DNA of 64,000 nucleotides from Microthrixaceae bacterium. GTDB lineage: Bacteria > Actinomycetota > Acidimicrobiia > Acidimicrobiales > Microtrichaceae. Shown in pieces: positions 24,984 to 33,607 of the stretch (position 1 is the stretch's first letter; each line of letters begins with the position of its first letter). The notes beneath the pieces were generated by a model. The model was not told where the DNA came from, made no database searches, and saw nothing but the letters and a program-made list of their open reading frames with translations. A program made the translations under genes and the position numbers. Location: positions 124,001-188,000 of the forward strand of contig JAMLGM010000009.1 of the NCBI GenBank assembly GCA_023957975.1. The letters are read 5' to 3'.

Positions 24984-25525
24984 TAGACGCCTCGGGCTTC
25001 GCCGCCGATCGCGGCTGCGATCTTGGGGGCAATCTCGGCCGAGTTTGCGATGCCGTCCTTCGAATTGAGGGTGAGGACAGCAATACCGGATGCGACGTGG
25101 ACACCGCCGAAGGTGTCGCTCACTTCCTGCCAACGTTCGCGCGATTCGATGGCAGGAAAGATGAGGATGCCGGCGTCGTAGCCGTTGACCGTGATGTCGA
25201 ACGATGCTTTCGCTCCCGACATCTGGACCTCCGTGCGCACCGGTTCGGTGTATTCGATTCTGAGGTCGGTGAGCGCTGTGGTGAAGAGGTCGACCCCTGT
25301 CTGAATGTCTGAGATCGGAGCGGTTTCGGGTGTCGTTTCGGGTGTGGTCGTCTCTGGGACGGCGCTCGTTGACGGGTCGGCTGCGCTGGTTGTCGATTCG
25401 ATCGCAGCTGCGGTGGTCGGTGCTGTTTTGGCAGTGCCGGTGTCGCTTCCGCTGCACGCGCTAAGTCCGAACAGTCCAGTGGTCGTGGTCGCGATAATCG
25501 CGACAGTAAGGCGTTGAGTCTTCAT
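24983..25525 (-). CDS. Lipoprotein of unknown function, possibly shortened by the IS
   Basis: The 180-residue protein begins with a lipoprotein signal: a basic KTQR, a hydrophobic stretch and the lipobox LSAC at about residues 19-22. A Thr/Ala/Glu/Pro-rich linker follows to about residue 75, then a small domain (VDLFTTALTDLRIEY, MSGAKASFDITVNGYDAGILIF, GGVHVASGIAVLTLN, quoted in parts). ATG with GGAGGG upstream. The TAA stop coincides with the outer edge of the IS1380 right inverted repeat, so the original C terminus may have been longer. Divergent from a truncated nuclease gene. No function recognised. Confidence 0.75.
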   Translation of the reverse strand: MKTQRLTVAIIATTTTGLFGLSACSGSDTGTAKTAPTTAAAIESTTSAADPSTSAVPETTTPETTPETAPISDIQTGVDLFTTALTDLRIEYTEPVRTEVQMSGAKASFDITVNGYDAGILIFPAIESRERWQEVSDTFGGVHVASGIAVLTLNSKDGIANSAEIAPKIAAAIGGEARGV

Positions 25526-25615
25526 GGTCCCTCCAAAGGTTCCGTCGATACCGATCACGGTATCGGCGGCTTCCGCGTTTCGGTCGAGTGTCGTATTCGA
25601 AGTTGTTGCCGCACC

Positions 25616-25921
25616 GTGAGCACCGTGAGCGGGAACAAAACCAAGTCCAAGCAGTCCTTACGCGTGGCGACAGTAACGATGTCGGCATCGCTTGTGCTGA
25701 TTGTTTCAGGGTGCCGAACAGGTGCCGTCGACCACGTGGTTGATGGCGACACCCTCGATGTCAACGGTCAGCGCGTTCGGGTCGTTGGCATCGATACGCC
25801 TGAGCGAGGGGAGTGCGGTTTCAAAGAAGCGAAGGAGCGTGTCGGGCAGTTCCTCGCCGGTCGAACCGGAACCGTCGTCGTTCTACTGTCGCCTGTCAGG
25901 CTTTGTGGCAGGGGTAGTTAG
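25616..25921 (+). pseudogene. Truncated thermonuclease-like (SNase) lipoprotein
   Basis: The reading frame encodes a lipoprotein signal (SASLVLIVSGC) and then the first half of a staphylococcal-nuclease fold: HVVDGDTLDVNGQRVRVVGIDTPERGE with the metal-binding Asp and an Arg. Similarity stops after about FLAGRTGTVVVL, and a foreign tail of about 11 residues precedes a stop. The second half of the domain, with the remaining catalytic Glu and Arg, is missing both in frame and in the following DNA. The break near 25885 coincides with a change to less GC-rich, gene-free sequence. Two GTG codons (25616, 25625) are possible starts. Confidence 0.75.
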
Positions 25922-26276
25922 TTGTGTTCTAACCCTCTGATGAAGGGCTGAAATGTGGCTCTCCTGACCCAAGTGTGGGTGGGTGATTGGCCGGAGTCCG
26001 TGTCGTGGCAGGGTTGTGGTGTAGTTGGATGGGTCCGCGTGACGCGCACGGGACGGGATCAGACCTTGAGGTGTCGAATCCATCTCATTCTGGAGGTCCC
26101 ACACCCGTTCGTGCCACCACAGCACTCAAGCGACTCTTGCGTCCGGACGGTGTGATCGCAACTGACGTCGAGAGGGAACGCTGATCAAGACGACTGGGGG
26201 CAATCACCCGCCGCGAAGCCGGAGCCGTTGCAGTGCCTGCCGCCACCCGCGTGGCCCGACAGATCGACCAAAACAC
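25922..26276. other. Gene-free scar between truncated nuclease and SDR gene
   Basis: I see no convincing gene in these 355 bases. The sequence is less GC-rich than the surroundings and has the look of a decayed mobile element end, but I could not match it to a named IS family, and no clear inverted repeat or tRNA fragment is present. Confidence 0.5.
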
Positions 26277-27053
26277 TCAGCGGGCGGTCCAACCCCCGTC
26301 AACGGCCAGGATCTGACCCGTCACATAGGTCGACGCGTCGGAAGCGAGGAACAGCAACGCACCATCGAGTTCGTGTTCCTCCCCGGCACGACCCATCGGC
26401 GCGTTGCGGCGAATGAACGCCATCGAACTCTCGTCGCCGAACATGTCCTCCGCGGTCATCTCGCTCATGAACCACCCGGGGGCGATGCTGTTCACACGCA
26501 CCCCCTTGCGCCCCCATTCGGCGCCGAGCTGGCGTGTCAGGTTCACCACGGCACCCTTCGATGCCGTATAGGCGGCCTGCTTGATCGGGGCGGCCGCGAC
26601 CAGGCCGAGAATCGAACTGATGTTGATGATCGAACCCTTCCCACGTTCGATCATCGGTATGGCGATCTGTTGGCTCAACAGAAAGAGCGAGTCGATGTTG
26701 ACGCGCATTTGCCACCGCCAGTCGTCCATCTCGAACGTCTCAGCCGCGGTGTCGCCACCGACACCGGCGTTGTTCACCAGCACGTCGACCGATCCGCGAA
26801 TCGAGTTGGCCTGCTCGGCGAGAGCGATGACTTGGTCATCGTCGCCCATGTCACACGCGACCGGCACGATGCGGTCGTCGAGCCCGTCGCGTAGGGCCTC
26901 GAGCCGGTCGAGTCGGCGGGCCGCTACCACGACCGTCGCGCCGGCAGCGTGCAGGACTCGGGCGAAACGATGTCCCAACCCCGACGACGCTCCGGTGACG
27001 ACAGCGACGCGTCCTTCGAGGGAAAACAGGCCGGCGACATCAAGCTCTTCCAT
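26277..27053 (-). CDS. SDR family NAD(P)-dependent oxidoreductase
   Basis: The 258-residue short-chain dehydrogenase has the cofactor motif TGASSGLG (about residues 21-28), NNAGVGG, the catalytic Ser in INISSILG and the YTASKGA active-site Tyr and Lys. The region after the cofactor strand (VVVAARRLDRL) has Arg residues that favour NADP(H). It ends with the usual TGQILAVDGGWTAR. FabG-like or alcohol-dehydrogenating roles are both possible. ATG start; divergent from the VOC protein gene 76 bases away. Confidence 0.93.
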   Translation of the reverse strand: MEELDVAGLFSLEGRVAVVTGASSGLGHRFARVLHAAGATVVVAARRLDRLEALRDGLDDRIVPVACDMGDDDQVIALAEQANSIRGSVDVLVNNAGVGGDTAAETFEMDDWRWQMRVNIDSLFLLSQQIAIPMIERGKGSIINISSILGLVAAAPIKQAAYTASKGAVVNLTRQLGAEWGRKGVRVNSIAPGWFMSEMTAEDMFGDESSMAFIRRNAPMGRAGEEHELDGALLFLASDASTYVTGQILAVDGGWTAR

Positions 27054-27129
27054 GGTCCGAAGGCTACCGCCCGAGCTACTACCCTCGGCCTTGCGCGTAC
27101 CCCCTGACGCTGCTGGGAGTAACAACGAA

Positions 27130-27579
27130 ATGAGTGAGCCGGACCTCGGTTTGTCCCATATCGCGCTGCCGGTGCGCGACCTCGATGCGAGTATCGAGTT
27201 CTACCGACGTTTCGCCCGGTTGGACGTCGTTCATCGCCGCGAGGAATCGTCCGTGAGCGACGCAGAGTCCGGGAACCCAGTCGGCGGACGCGTCGCCTGG
27301 ATGTCCGATCTTCTGCGCCCGTTCGCGATCGTGTTACTGGAGACCGACACCGGCGCCGGTCGCGGACAACTCGGCGGTTGGGCGCACCTCGGGGTTGCGT
27401 GCGTTTCGGTCGACGACGTCGACCGTCGCCTCGTGGAGGCCGCCCAAGCCGGGCTCACGATCATCGGTCCGTGTGCCGACGACGAACCGGTCGGCTACTG
27501 GGGCATCATCGTCGACCCCGACGGCCACAATCTCGAGCTCTCCTACGGGCAACGGGTGGGTGACGCCATCCGCGGCTAG
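27130..27579 (+). CDS. VOC (glyoxalase/bleomycin-resistance) superfamily protein
   Basis: A 149-residue protein with two beta-alpha-beta-beta-beta modules: LSHIALPVRDLDASIEFYRRF at the start and HLGVACVSVDDVDRRLVEAA in the second half, closing with GIIVDPDGHNLELSY, quoted as separate pieces. The His of LSHIALPV and the Glu of HNLELSY are the usual metal ligands. Members include glyoxalases, epimerases and dioxygenases; nothing nearby fixes the reaction. The stop overlaps the convergent RNA methyltransferase gene by four bases. Confidence 0.88.
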   Translation: MSEPDLGLSHIALPVRDLDASIEFYRRFARLDVVHRREESSVSDAESGNPVGGRVAWMSDLLRPFAIVLLETDTGAGRGQLGGWAHLGVACVSVDDVDRRLVEAAQAGLTIIGPCADDEPVGYWGIIVDPDGHNLELSYGQRVGDAIRG

Positions 27580-28277
27580 GAGCGCCCCGCGTCGGGGCCT
27601 GCGTCGAGGCTTCGGTCGAGGCCTGCGTGGCGCATGAGCCACAAGTGCATGGCAATACCCGACGCCACCCCTGCGTTGATGCTTCGGGTCGAGCCGAACT
27701 GGGCGATCGAACACGTCATCGCAGCGGCCTCCCGCATGACCTCGGACAACCCCGGCCCTTCCTGCCCGAACACCAGCACACAGCGCCGCGGAAGCTCCGC
27801 CGTCTCGATGGGGACCGACCCGGGAAGATTGTCGATCCCGATAATCGCCAACTCAGCGGTGCCACACCACGAAGCGAACTCGTCGACCGTTGCGTGGTGA
27901 CGAACGTGCTGGTAGCGATCCGTCACCATCGCCCCCCGTCGGTTCCAACGCTTCTTACCCACGATGTGGACCTCGGCCGCCATGAAGGCGTTGGCGTTGC
28001 GAACGACCGTGCCGATGTTGAAGTCGTGTTCCCAGTTCTCGATAGCGACGTGATAGGGGTGCCGACGGGTGTCGAGGTCGGAGACGATCGCATCGAGTCG
28101 CCAGTACCGGTACCGATCGATCACGTTGCGGCGGTCGCCGGTGGCCAGGAGTTCGGGGTCGTAGTGCTCGCCGGTCGGCCAGGGCTGAGGGTGCGGACCG
28201 ACACCGATGTCATCGTTCGACGCCGGAGCGTCGCCGCCGTAGTGGTGTTCGCCGTCGACCGGCTCCGGCAAAGTCAC
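27576..28277 (-). CDS. SpoU/TrmH family RNA 2'-O-methyltransferase
   Basis: The 233-residue protein has the SPOUT pattern: HDFNIGTVVRNANAF (motif 1), RRCVLVFGQEGPGLS (motif 2) and SIAQFGSTRSINAGVASGIAMHLW (motif 3, quoted here as a block of the knot). It binds S-adenosylmethionine in a trefoil knot and methylates a ribose in tRNA or rRNA. The GTG start gives a 60-residue N-terminal extension that may recognise RNA. Divergent from the CbiX-like gene, with only 17 bases between the starts. Confidence 0.9.
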   Translation of the reverse strand: MTLPEPVDGEHHYGGDAPASNDDIGVGPHPQPWPTGEHYDPELLATGDRRNVIDRYRYWRLDAIVSDLDTRRHPYHVAIENWEHDFNIGTVVRNANAFMAAEVHIVGKKRWNRRGAMVTDRYQHVRHHATVDEFASWCGTAELAIIGIDNLPGSVPIETAELPRRCVLVFGQEGPGLSEVMREAAAMTCSIAQFGSTRSINAGVASGIAMHLWLMRHAGLDRSLDAGPDAGRS

Positions 28278-28294
28278 GTCCTAAGGTTGTCGCG

Positions 28295-28750
28295 GTGAAC
28301 GACGATGCCGCCAACGAGCCCGCCGACGGCCCGGGCGAACGTGTGGAGTTGGAGCCGGGGATCGACGGCGCGGCCAAGCCCGCACCGGGCGCCGAGTCCG
28401 AGGCCGTCATCTTGTTCGCACACGGAAGCCGCGCCGCCGAGGCAAATGAGTGGCACCGGCGCATCTGTCGCGAGCTCGCCGCTCGTACCGGGCGCCGTGT
28501 CGAGCCAGCCTTCCTCGAACTGGCGATGCCGGACCTGCGCGAAACAGCGCTCAACCTCTGGCGTGAGGGCTGGCGCCGAGCCGTGGTCGTGCCCTACCTG
28601 CTGGCTCCAGGTCGCCACGCACGAGAGGATCTGCCCGCGCTCGTCGACGCCATCAACGCCGAACTGGGCCGCGAGATGGTCCGCCTGAACCCGATCTTCG
28701 GAGAGGACCCCGCGCTCCTCGATGTGCTGGCGGGTCAGATCAGCGCGTGA
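28295..28750 (+). CDS. CbiX/SirB-like sirohydrochlorin chelatase
   Basis: A 151-residue protein. After a 35-residue acidic leader the short CbiX fold begins with AVILFAHGSRAAEANEW (first metal-binding His) and continues with FLELAMPDLRETALNLW and VVVPYLLAPGRHAREDLPALV (second His). Single-domain proteins of this size insert cobalt, nickel or iron into sirohydrochlorin. No other tetrapyrrole gene is in the window, and the leader is unusual, so the metal is not assigned. GTG start; a strong hairpin follows the stop codon directly. Confidence 0.86.
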   Translation: MNDDAANEPADGPGERVELEPGIDGAAKPAPGAESEAVILFAHGSRAAEANEWHRRICRELAARTGRRVEPAFLELAMPDLRETALNLWREGWRRAVVVPYLLAPGRHAREDLPALVDAINAELGREMVRLNPIFGEDPALLDVLAGQISA

Positions 28751-28777
28751 GGGGCCGGTGGTTTCCCAACCGGCCCC
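28751..28777 (+). terminator. Strong hairpin terminator behind the CbiX-like gene
   Basis: A perfect 9-bp stem, GGGGCCGGT (28751-28759) with ACCGGCCCC (28769-28777), and a 9-base loop start directly after the TGA of the chelatase gene. A long T-tract is missing, as is common in GC-rich actinobacteria. Confidence 0.75.
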
Positions 28778-28900
28778 CACACTCCCCAGTGCCGCGACGA
28801 TGAGTTCTTCGACGCGACCGGTGGGCGACTCAAGAAATTCTCCTGAAATTCGAGTGGCGACGGATCTTCGTTGTCAGGGGTCTCGTTTAAAGTCATACAT

Positions 28901-30400
28901 ATGTTCGAGGGCTTCGACAGCGAACTGAATAACCTGGGTTCCGGGATCGACGATGTTGCGGTCCTGTTCGAGCTGCAACGCCGTTTGGATCTGCACATGA
29001 TCGACGCGCTCGGGGAGTTGGATGCTGTTGGGATGACCGACGTCGTCGAGGGCCTGTCCACCAAAGCGTGGGTGTCCAAGACCGCCCGCTGTTCGGGGGT
29101 GACCGCGGCCCGACGGGTGTCGGTGGCTCGGGCGGTGCGACGCCGGTATCGGCCCGAGGTGTTGGACCGGCTGCGTTCCGGTGTCGTCGGGTTTGATCAC
29201 CTGGTCGTGATCGGACGGTGGTCGAACCCGCGTATCGAACCCACCTGGTCCGACAACGCCGGACCAATGCTCGACCTCGCGGAGCATTTGACGTTCGCGA
29301 AATGGGAAAAGGTCATCGCCGCGTTGGCACGCCTCGTCGACACCGACGGCACCGAACCCGCCCCACCAGCAGAAGAATCCTGGCTCGACCTACGCGACAT
29401 CCACGGCCCCGACGGTGTCATCGGTGTGGAAATCGTCGGAGAGTTCTTCGGCGACTACGCCGAAGTCGTCCGCCAAGCCATCAACGACGCCACCGCACGT
29501 CACCGCAAACAGGTTCGAAACGACGCTGAACAGTTCGGCGGGTCACCGACAACATCAGAATCGCAGTTGCGGGCCAAAGCGTTGATGGACCTGTGCCGGT
29601 TCGGCACCCAGTTCACCCTGTCGGGCAACTACCGGCCAGGAACCGCAGAAGTGTCAGTGATTCTGCAGGCCGACGAACACGGCCAACCACGCGCGTATTC
29701 GCCTACGGGCGATCCACTCACCGCGGACGTGATCGAACGGATGATGTGTGACCCAGAACTCCGCGCTGTGCTGTTGGACTCGTTGGGCCAACCGCTCGAT
29801 GTCGGCCACTCCGTGCGGCTCGCCACCGACGCTCAACGCGCCGCGTTGGCGGCACGCGATGGGGGGTGTTGTTTCCCCGGCTGTGATGCACCCGCACACC
29901 ACACCGAAGCCCACCATGTTCGCCATCACCGCAACGGCGGTGCCACCGCGGTGAACAACCTGGCGTGTCTGTGCCGACACCACCACGGACTCGTACACCG
30001 CGTCGGATGGGCCATGCACATCACCACCGACGGATGGACCCTCTACACCCACCCCTGTGGCATCACGATCTGGGGTCAACAACACGGTGTTCAACGCCAA
30101 GGCGCCATCCCCGAAGAACTCGCGGCAGAACCCGAACCCCCGGCCCGACCGAAGGTGAAAGTCCGCGGCGGAACCGTCGATTTGGGCGAAGCGATCGACA
30201 CGATCCGGCGCCGCTACGACCGCATGGCCGCCACCCCCAACACCCGCATGTACCGACCCCACGACGCCCGCCGGTCAAGCACAGGCCGAGGCTCGGGCAG
30301 GACCGGACGAACCGGAGGAGCGACGAGGGCCCGGCGCCCCACAGTCGGGCAACTCTCACTCACCCCGACCAAACCACCCCAACCACCGATACGCCAATGA
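28901..30400 (+). CDS. DUF222 and HNH endonuclease domain protein (13E12 type)
   Basis: A 499-residue protein. The DUF222 region (about 15-310) contains LFELQRRLDLHMIDALGELD and AARRVSVARAVRRR. The HNH nuclease domain follows (about 315-375): CCFPGCDAPAHHTEAHHVRHH, NNLACLCRHHHGLVH, read as two separate blocks with the Cys pair and the His-Asn-His residues. The tail is Arg/Pro-rich and basic. Such genes occur in many copies in actinobacteria (REP13E12-like) and are often tied to mobile DNA, though their role is unsettled. The ATG at 28901 follows an AT-rich stretch, TTTAAAGTCATACAT, that could be a -10 region for a leaderless message. Confidence 0.9.
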   Translation: MFEGFDSELNNLGSGIDDVAVLFELQRRLDLHMIDALGELDAVGMTDVVEGLSTKAWVSKTARCSGVTAARRVSVARAVRRRYRPEVLDRLRSGVVGFDHLVVIGRWSNPRIEPTWSDNAGPMLDLAEHLTFAKWEKVIAALARLVDTDGTEPAPPAEESWLDLRDIHGPDGVIGVEIVGEFFGDYAEVVRQAINDATARHRKQVRNDAEQFGGSPTTSESQLRAKALMDLCRFGTQFTLSGNYRPGTAEVSVILQADEHGQPRAYSPTGDPLTADVIERMMCDPELRAVLLDSLGQPLDVGHSVRLATDAQRAALAARDGGCCFPGCDAPAHHTEAHHVRHHRNGGATAVNNLACLCRHHHGLVHRVGWAMHITTDGWTLYTHPCGITIWGQQHGVQRQGAIPEELAAEPEPPARPKVKVRGGTVDLGEAIDTIRRRYDRMAATPNTRMYRPHDARRSSTGRGSGRTGRTGGATRARRPTVGQLSLTPTKPPQPPIRQ

Positions 30401-30544
30401 ACCGGCAGTGACCGAAACGAGCGATGCACCCTCAAGGGGACGAACCCTGTCAACCCTGTCAACGGCCCCGCCCGGGGTGTGTTGGCGCGCCCGCACACGG
30501 TGCCGGTGCTGGTGCTGGTGCTGGCGAGTAGGAACTGCCGGGTA

Positions 30545-32119
30545 TCAGTACTCGCTGAAGTACTCGCTGAAGGACATACCGTCGGTCACGCTGGCGTACC
30601 GTTCGGTCGCCAGCGTGCGGCGGAACTGCACGTCGAGGCGCTCCGGCGTCGCTCGCACAACCCCATAGCCGTTGTGACGAAAATCGACGTAGTCGAACCG
30701 TGGAATCCACTGCACGGGGCCCGATTCAAGGAACCGCCCGAACTCGGGGGTGCGCAAGATGTTGGGAGTCGTCGACGAGATCGAGCCGGTGACGTACTCG
30801 GTCGCGACGACCGGCGAGGCCTCGTCCTCCATATCGAGCCGTTGCCGCGCCCGCCAGAAGCTGTGGATGTCGCCGGTCAGCACCGCGATCGAGTCGACCG
30901 AGTTCGCGTGCCAGTGGTCGAACAGCAACTGCCGTTCCCAGAGATAGGAGTTCCACGCGTCCATGTTGATGAACAGGCCTTCGTTGCGAGGAAGGTCGGG
31001 GAACAGTTTCCGGATGCCGGGTTCGTCGAGATCGATCGCCCGCGTCGGTGTCATCATCACCGGGTTGCCGAGCAGCTTCCAGCGAACACCCTCGGCTTGG
31101 GCCTCATCGATGGTGTCGAGCAGCCACCCCCGCTGCTCCTCTCCCAGCATCGACCGGCCGGGGAGTTGCGCCTCGCGGACCACGTCGCCGATTCCGACGA
31201 TGGGGGGCTTGGTCGAACCCTGAAAGCCGTTCGCCCCGCGATCGCGGTACTGGCGACTGTCGAGCATCGGGATCACGGCGAGGTCGCCCCAGCGATAGGA
31301 ACGGTAGACGCGTGTACCGTCGATCGGCATCACCGGCATGTAGTCGAACCACGCCTGATACGACGCTGCGGCCCGCTCGGGGAACTGCAGCATCGAGAAA
31401 CGGTCGCAGTCATTGAACAGTTCGTGGTCATCGCGAACCGGCACGAACGGATGCGCGGCGTGGCCGTCTTGGAGCGCCGGGTCGCTGCGATACATCCGAT
31501 ACTTGGCCCGGTACTGCTCGAGCGTCGTGGCCTCGCCAACGCTGTCGACACGAGCCGACAACACCGACGTGCCGCTTTCGTAGATGTAGTCGCCGAGCCA
31601 CAACACGGCGTCGACGTCTTCGGCGGCGATCCCCTTCCAGGCGTGATACCAGCCATTCGCCCAGTTCTGACACGAGGCCACGACCACCGACAGCGACCGC
31701 ACCGCAGCGCCCGGACTGGGAAGGGTCCGAGCGCGTCCGACCCGGCTGGCAACGCCATCGACGTCGAAGCGGTACCAGTAGGAGCGGTCGGGTTCGAGGC
31801 CCTCGACGAGCACCTTCACGGTGTGATCCCGCGACGGATCTGCGCTCGAGGACCCCCGCCGAATCACCGTCGACATCGCCGGGTCGGTGGCGATCTGCCA
31901 GCTGACGGTGGTCGTACCAGCGGCCTGGGTCGGGTCGAGACGGGTCCACAGCACGACCGCGTCGGGGGCGTGCAACCCGGACATGACTCCGAGGGTGAAC
32001 GGCGTCCCGTTCGGCGGCGGCACGTAGTTCGCGGCACAGCCGCTGGCGATACCGAACACGACCGTGCCCACTCCCCCAGCCCCGACCCGCAACAGATCGC
32101 GTCGGTTCAACTTCGTCAC
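30545..32119 (-). CDS. phoD: Alkaline phosphatase D family protein (PhoD-like), Tat-exported
   Basis: The 524-residue phosphatase begins with a twin-arginine signal (NRRDLLRVGAGGVG) and a Cys in ASGC that may be lipidated. An N-terminal Fn3-like domain (about 35-130) is followed by the PhoD metallophosphatase core: VVASCQNW, VDAVLWLGDYIYE, VRDDHELFNDCD, MLDSRQYR, LLGNPVMM and VLTGDIHSFW. Family enzymes are calcium/iron-dependent phosphodiesterases and monoesterases that act outside the membrane to release phosphate. GTG start with GGGAGGGG upstream. The last codons are a 12-bp tandem duplication giving FSEY-FSEY. Divergent from the amidohydrolase gene. Confidence 0.93.
   Translation of the reverse strand: MTKLNRRDLLRVGAGGVGTVVFGIASGCAANYVPPPNGTPFTLGVMSGLHAPDAVVLWTRLDPTQAAGTTTVSWQIATDPAMSTVIRRGSSSADPSRDHTVKVLVEGLEPDRSYWYRFDVDGVASRVGRARTLPSPGAAVRSLSVVVASCQNWANGWYHAWKGIAAEDVDAVLWLGDYIYESGTSVLSARVDSVGEATTLEQYRAKYRMYRSDPALQDGHAAHPFVPVRDDHELFNDCDRFSMLQFPERAAASYQAWFDYMPVMPIDGTRVYRSYRWGDLAVIPMLDSRQYRDRGANGFQGSTKPPIVGIGDVVREAQLPGRSMLGEEQRGWLLDTIDEAQAEGVRWKLLGNPVMMTPTRAIDLDEPGIRKLFPDLPRNEGLFINMDAWNSYLWERQLLFDHWHANSVDSIAVLTGDIHSFWRARQRLDMEDEASPVVATEYVTGSISSTTPNILRTPEFGRFLESGPVQWIPRFDYVDFRHNGYGVVRATPERLDVQFRRTLATERYASVTDGMSFSEYFSEY
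30549..30572 (-). repeat. 12-bp tandem duplication at the phoD 3' end
   Basis: TACTCGCTGAAG occurs twice in a row, adding Phe-Ser-Glu-Tyr to the C terminus of the phosphatase. Next to it, between the two convergent genes, are further short direct repeats (ACCCTGTCA twice near 30445 and GGTGCT three times near 30505). Confidence 0.85.
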
Positions 32120-32371
32120 TGCGCCCCTCCCGGTCACCTCAGTACCGTCCCTCGGTTCCATTCCCCGTACGGGCCTGGCCACCGGATTCGGGGGACAGAC
32201 TCGCACCACGACGTTGACCCCGAAGTCGTGGCGGCGTCAAGCGCGTCCCGGTCGGAGTCGGACGACGCCCCTGCAATGCAGCGACGTCGTGGCGACGCCG
32301 CACCCTCACGCACCCAGCGCGCGGTGAATGCGCGGTTGGCCGCACGGTCGACTGCGCACCAAGCTGGAGCG

Positions 32372-33586
32372 ATGAGCGATGCCTCGACCACTGCCACAGG
32401 GACGCTTCGCCCCTTCGACGCCGACAACCACTACTACGAAGCCCTCGACGCGTTCACCCGCCACCTCCCCGCGGGATGGGAGCAGCGTTGTATCCAGTGG
32501 GCCGACATCGGTGGGCGCAAATACCACGTCGTCGGCGGCAAGGTGAGCTATGCGGTGGTCAACGCGACGTTCGACCCCGTGGCGAAACCGGGCGTGCTAG
32601 CGGAGTACTTCCGTGGCAATCCGAACGGTGACGACCCGATCGAGTTGTTGAAGGCACGCGAGCCGATCCACCCGTGCTATCGAGACCGCGAGGCGCGCAT
32701 CGCCCAACTCGACGAGCACGGACTCGATGCGGTGTGGATGTTCCCAACGCTCGGGATGATCTACGAGGAGCAGTTACGCCACGACCCCGAGGCCGTGGCG
32801 GTGGCGTTCAAGGCGTTCAACCGGTGGGTGCTCGACGACTGGGGCTTCAACTTCAAGGACCGGATCTTCGCGGCGCCGTACATCAGCCTCGCCCGCATCG
32901 ACGCGGCGGTCGACGAACTCCGGTTCGCGCTCGACCACGGGGCGACGACGGTGGTGATGCGTCCCGCGGCGACGACCACCGCTGGCGGGATGCGGCCACC
33001 CACCGCCCCCGAGTTCGATCCCTTTTGGGCATTGGCGAACGAGGCCGGGATCACCGTCGTCGTGCATGCCGGCGATTCGGGATACAGCTCCAACGGCTAC
33101 GCCGACGACGGGTTCACCTCCAACTTCAAGGGTGGGGTTCCCCAACCGATCAAGTTCACCCAACTCGAACGACCGATCGAGGACTTCTTGGCATCGCTCG
33201 TGTGCGATCAGCACTTCGCCAAGTTCCCCAACCTGCGCATCGCGTCGGTCGAGAACGGGTCGGGGTTCCTGCGCGGGCTGTTCTCCAAGCTCGACGCCAC
33301 GGCGAACAAGATGGCGGGCTGGTTCGCCGATCACCCCGTGGATGCCTTCAAAGAGCACATCTGGATCAACCCGTTCTGGGAGGACGACATCTCCGAGGTC
33401 GTCGATCTGGTCGGCGCGGATCGGGTGCTGTTCGGGTCGGACTGGCCTCACATCGAGGGCATGCCCGAACCGCTCGACTACCTGCGCGAACTCGAAGGGC
33501 TCGCGAACGAGGACGTTTCGAAGATCGTGCGCGGCAACGTCGTCGAACTCAACTCCCTGCGCCCGGTTCCGCCTACGCCACGGTGA
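32372..33586 (+). CDS. Amidohydrolase family protein (TIM-barrel metal-dependent hydrolase)
   Basis: The 404-residue protein is of the amidohydrolase_2 class: FDADNHYYEALDAF provides the opening DxxxH-like metal site, then ITVVVHAGDSGY (central His), LRIASVENGSGFLRGLF, and VLFGSDWPHIEG with the metal Asp near residue 370. Homologues are decarboxylases or hydrolases of ring compounds such as the ACMS-decarboxylase group. ATG with GGAG upstream. Its stop codon lies in a 16-bp direct repeat whose second copy contains the stop of the convergent DUF7064/7065 gene. Confidence 0.9.
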   Translation: MSDASTTATGTLRPFDADNHYYEALDAFTRHLPAGWEQRCIQWADIGGRKYHVVGGKVSYAVVNATFDPVAKPGVLAEYFRGNPNGDDPIELLKAREPIHPCYRDREARIAQLDEHGLDAVWMFPTLGMIYEEQLRHDPEAVAVAFKAFNRWVLDDWGFNFKDRIFAAPYISLARIDAAVDELRFALDHGATTVVMRPAATTTAGGMRPPTAPEFDPFWALANEAGITVVVHAGDSGYSSNGYADDGFTSNFKGGVPQPIKFTQLERPIEDFLASLVCDQHFAKFPNLRIASVENGSGFLRGLFSKLDATANKMAGWFADHPVDAFKEHIWINPFWEDDISEVVDLVGADRVLFGSDWPHIEGMPEPLDYLRELEGLANEDVSKIVRGNVVELNSLRPVPPTPR

Positions 33587-33607
33587 ATCCACCTACGCCA
33601 CGGTGAA
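33572..33607. repeat. 16-bp direct repeat spanning two convergent gene ends
   Basis: CCTACGCCACGGTGAA occurs at 33572-33587 and again at 33592-33607, separated by four bases. The first copy holds the TGA of the amidohydrolase; the second, read on the minus strand, holds the TAG of the DUF7064/7065 gene and its last codons (FFTVA). A local duplication of the gene end is the simplest explanation. Confidence 0.85.

Noticed and set aside
25883..26125. Possible 80-codon gene on the minus strand of the scar region
   Set aside because: No family resemblance and no ribosome binding site; composition does not follow coding periodicity as far as I can judge.
32206..32231. Inverted repeat CCACGAC/GTCGTGG between phoD and the amidohydrolase gene as operator
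   Set aside because: Seven-base arms with a 12-base gap are expected by chance in GC-rich DNA, and no second copy was seen.
30479..33586. Very long plus-strand open frame of 1035 codons
   Set aside because: Its first 630 codons are antisense to the PhoD gene, which has clear family motifs and a Tat signal. Only the last 404 residues from the ATG at 32372 match a family.
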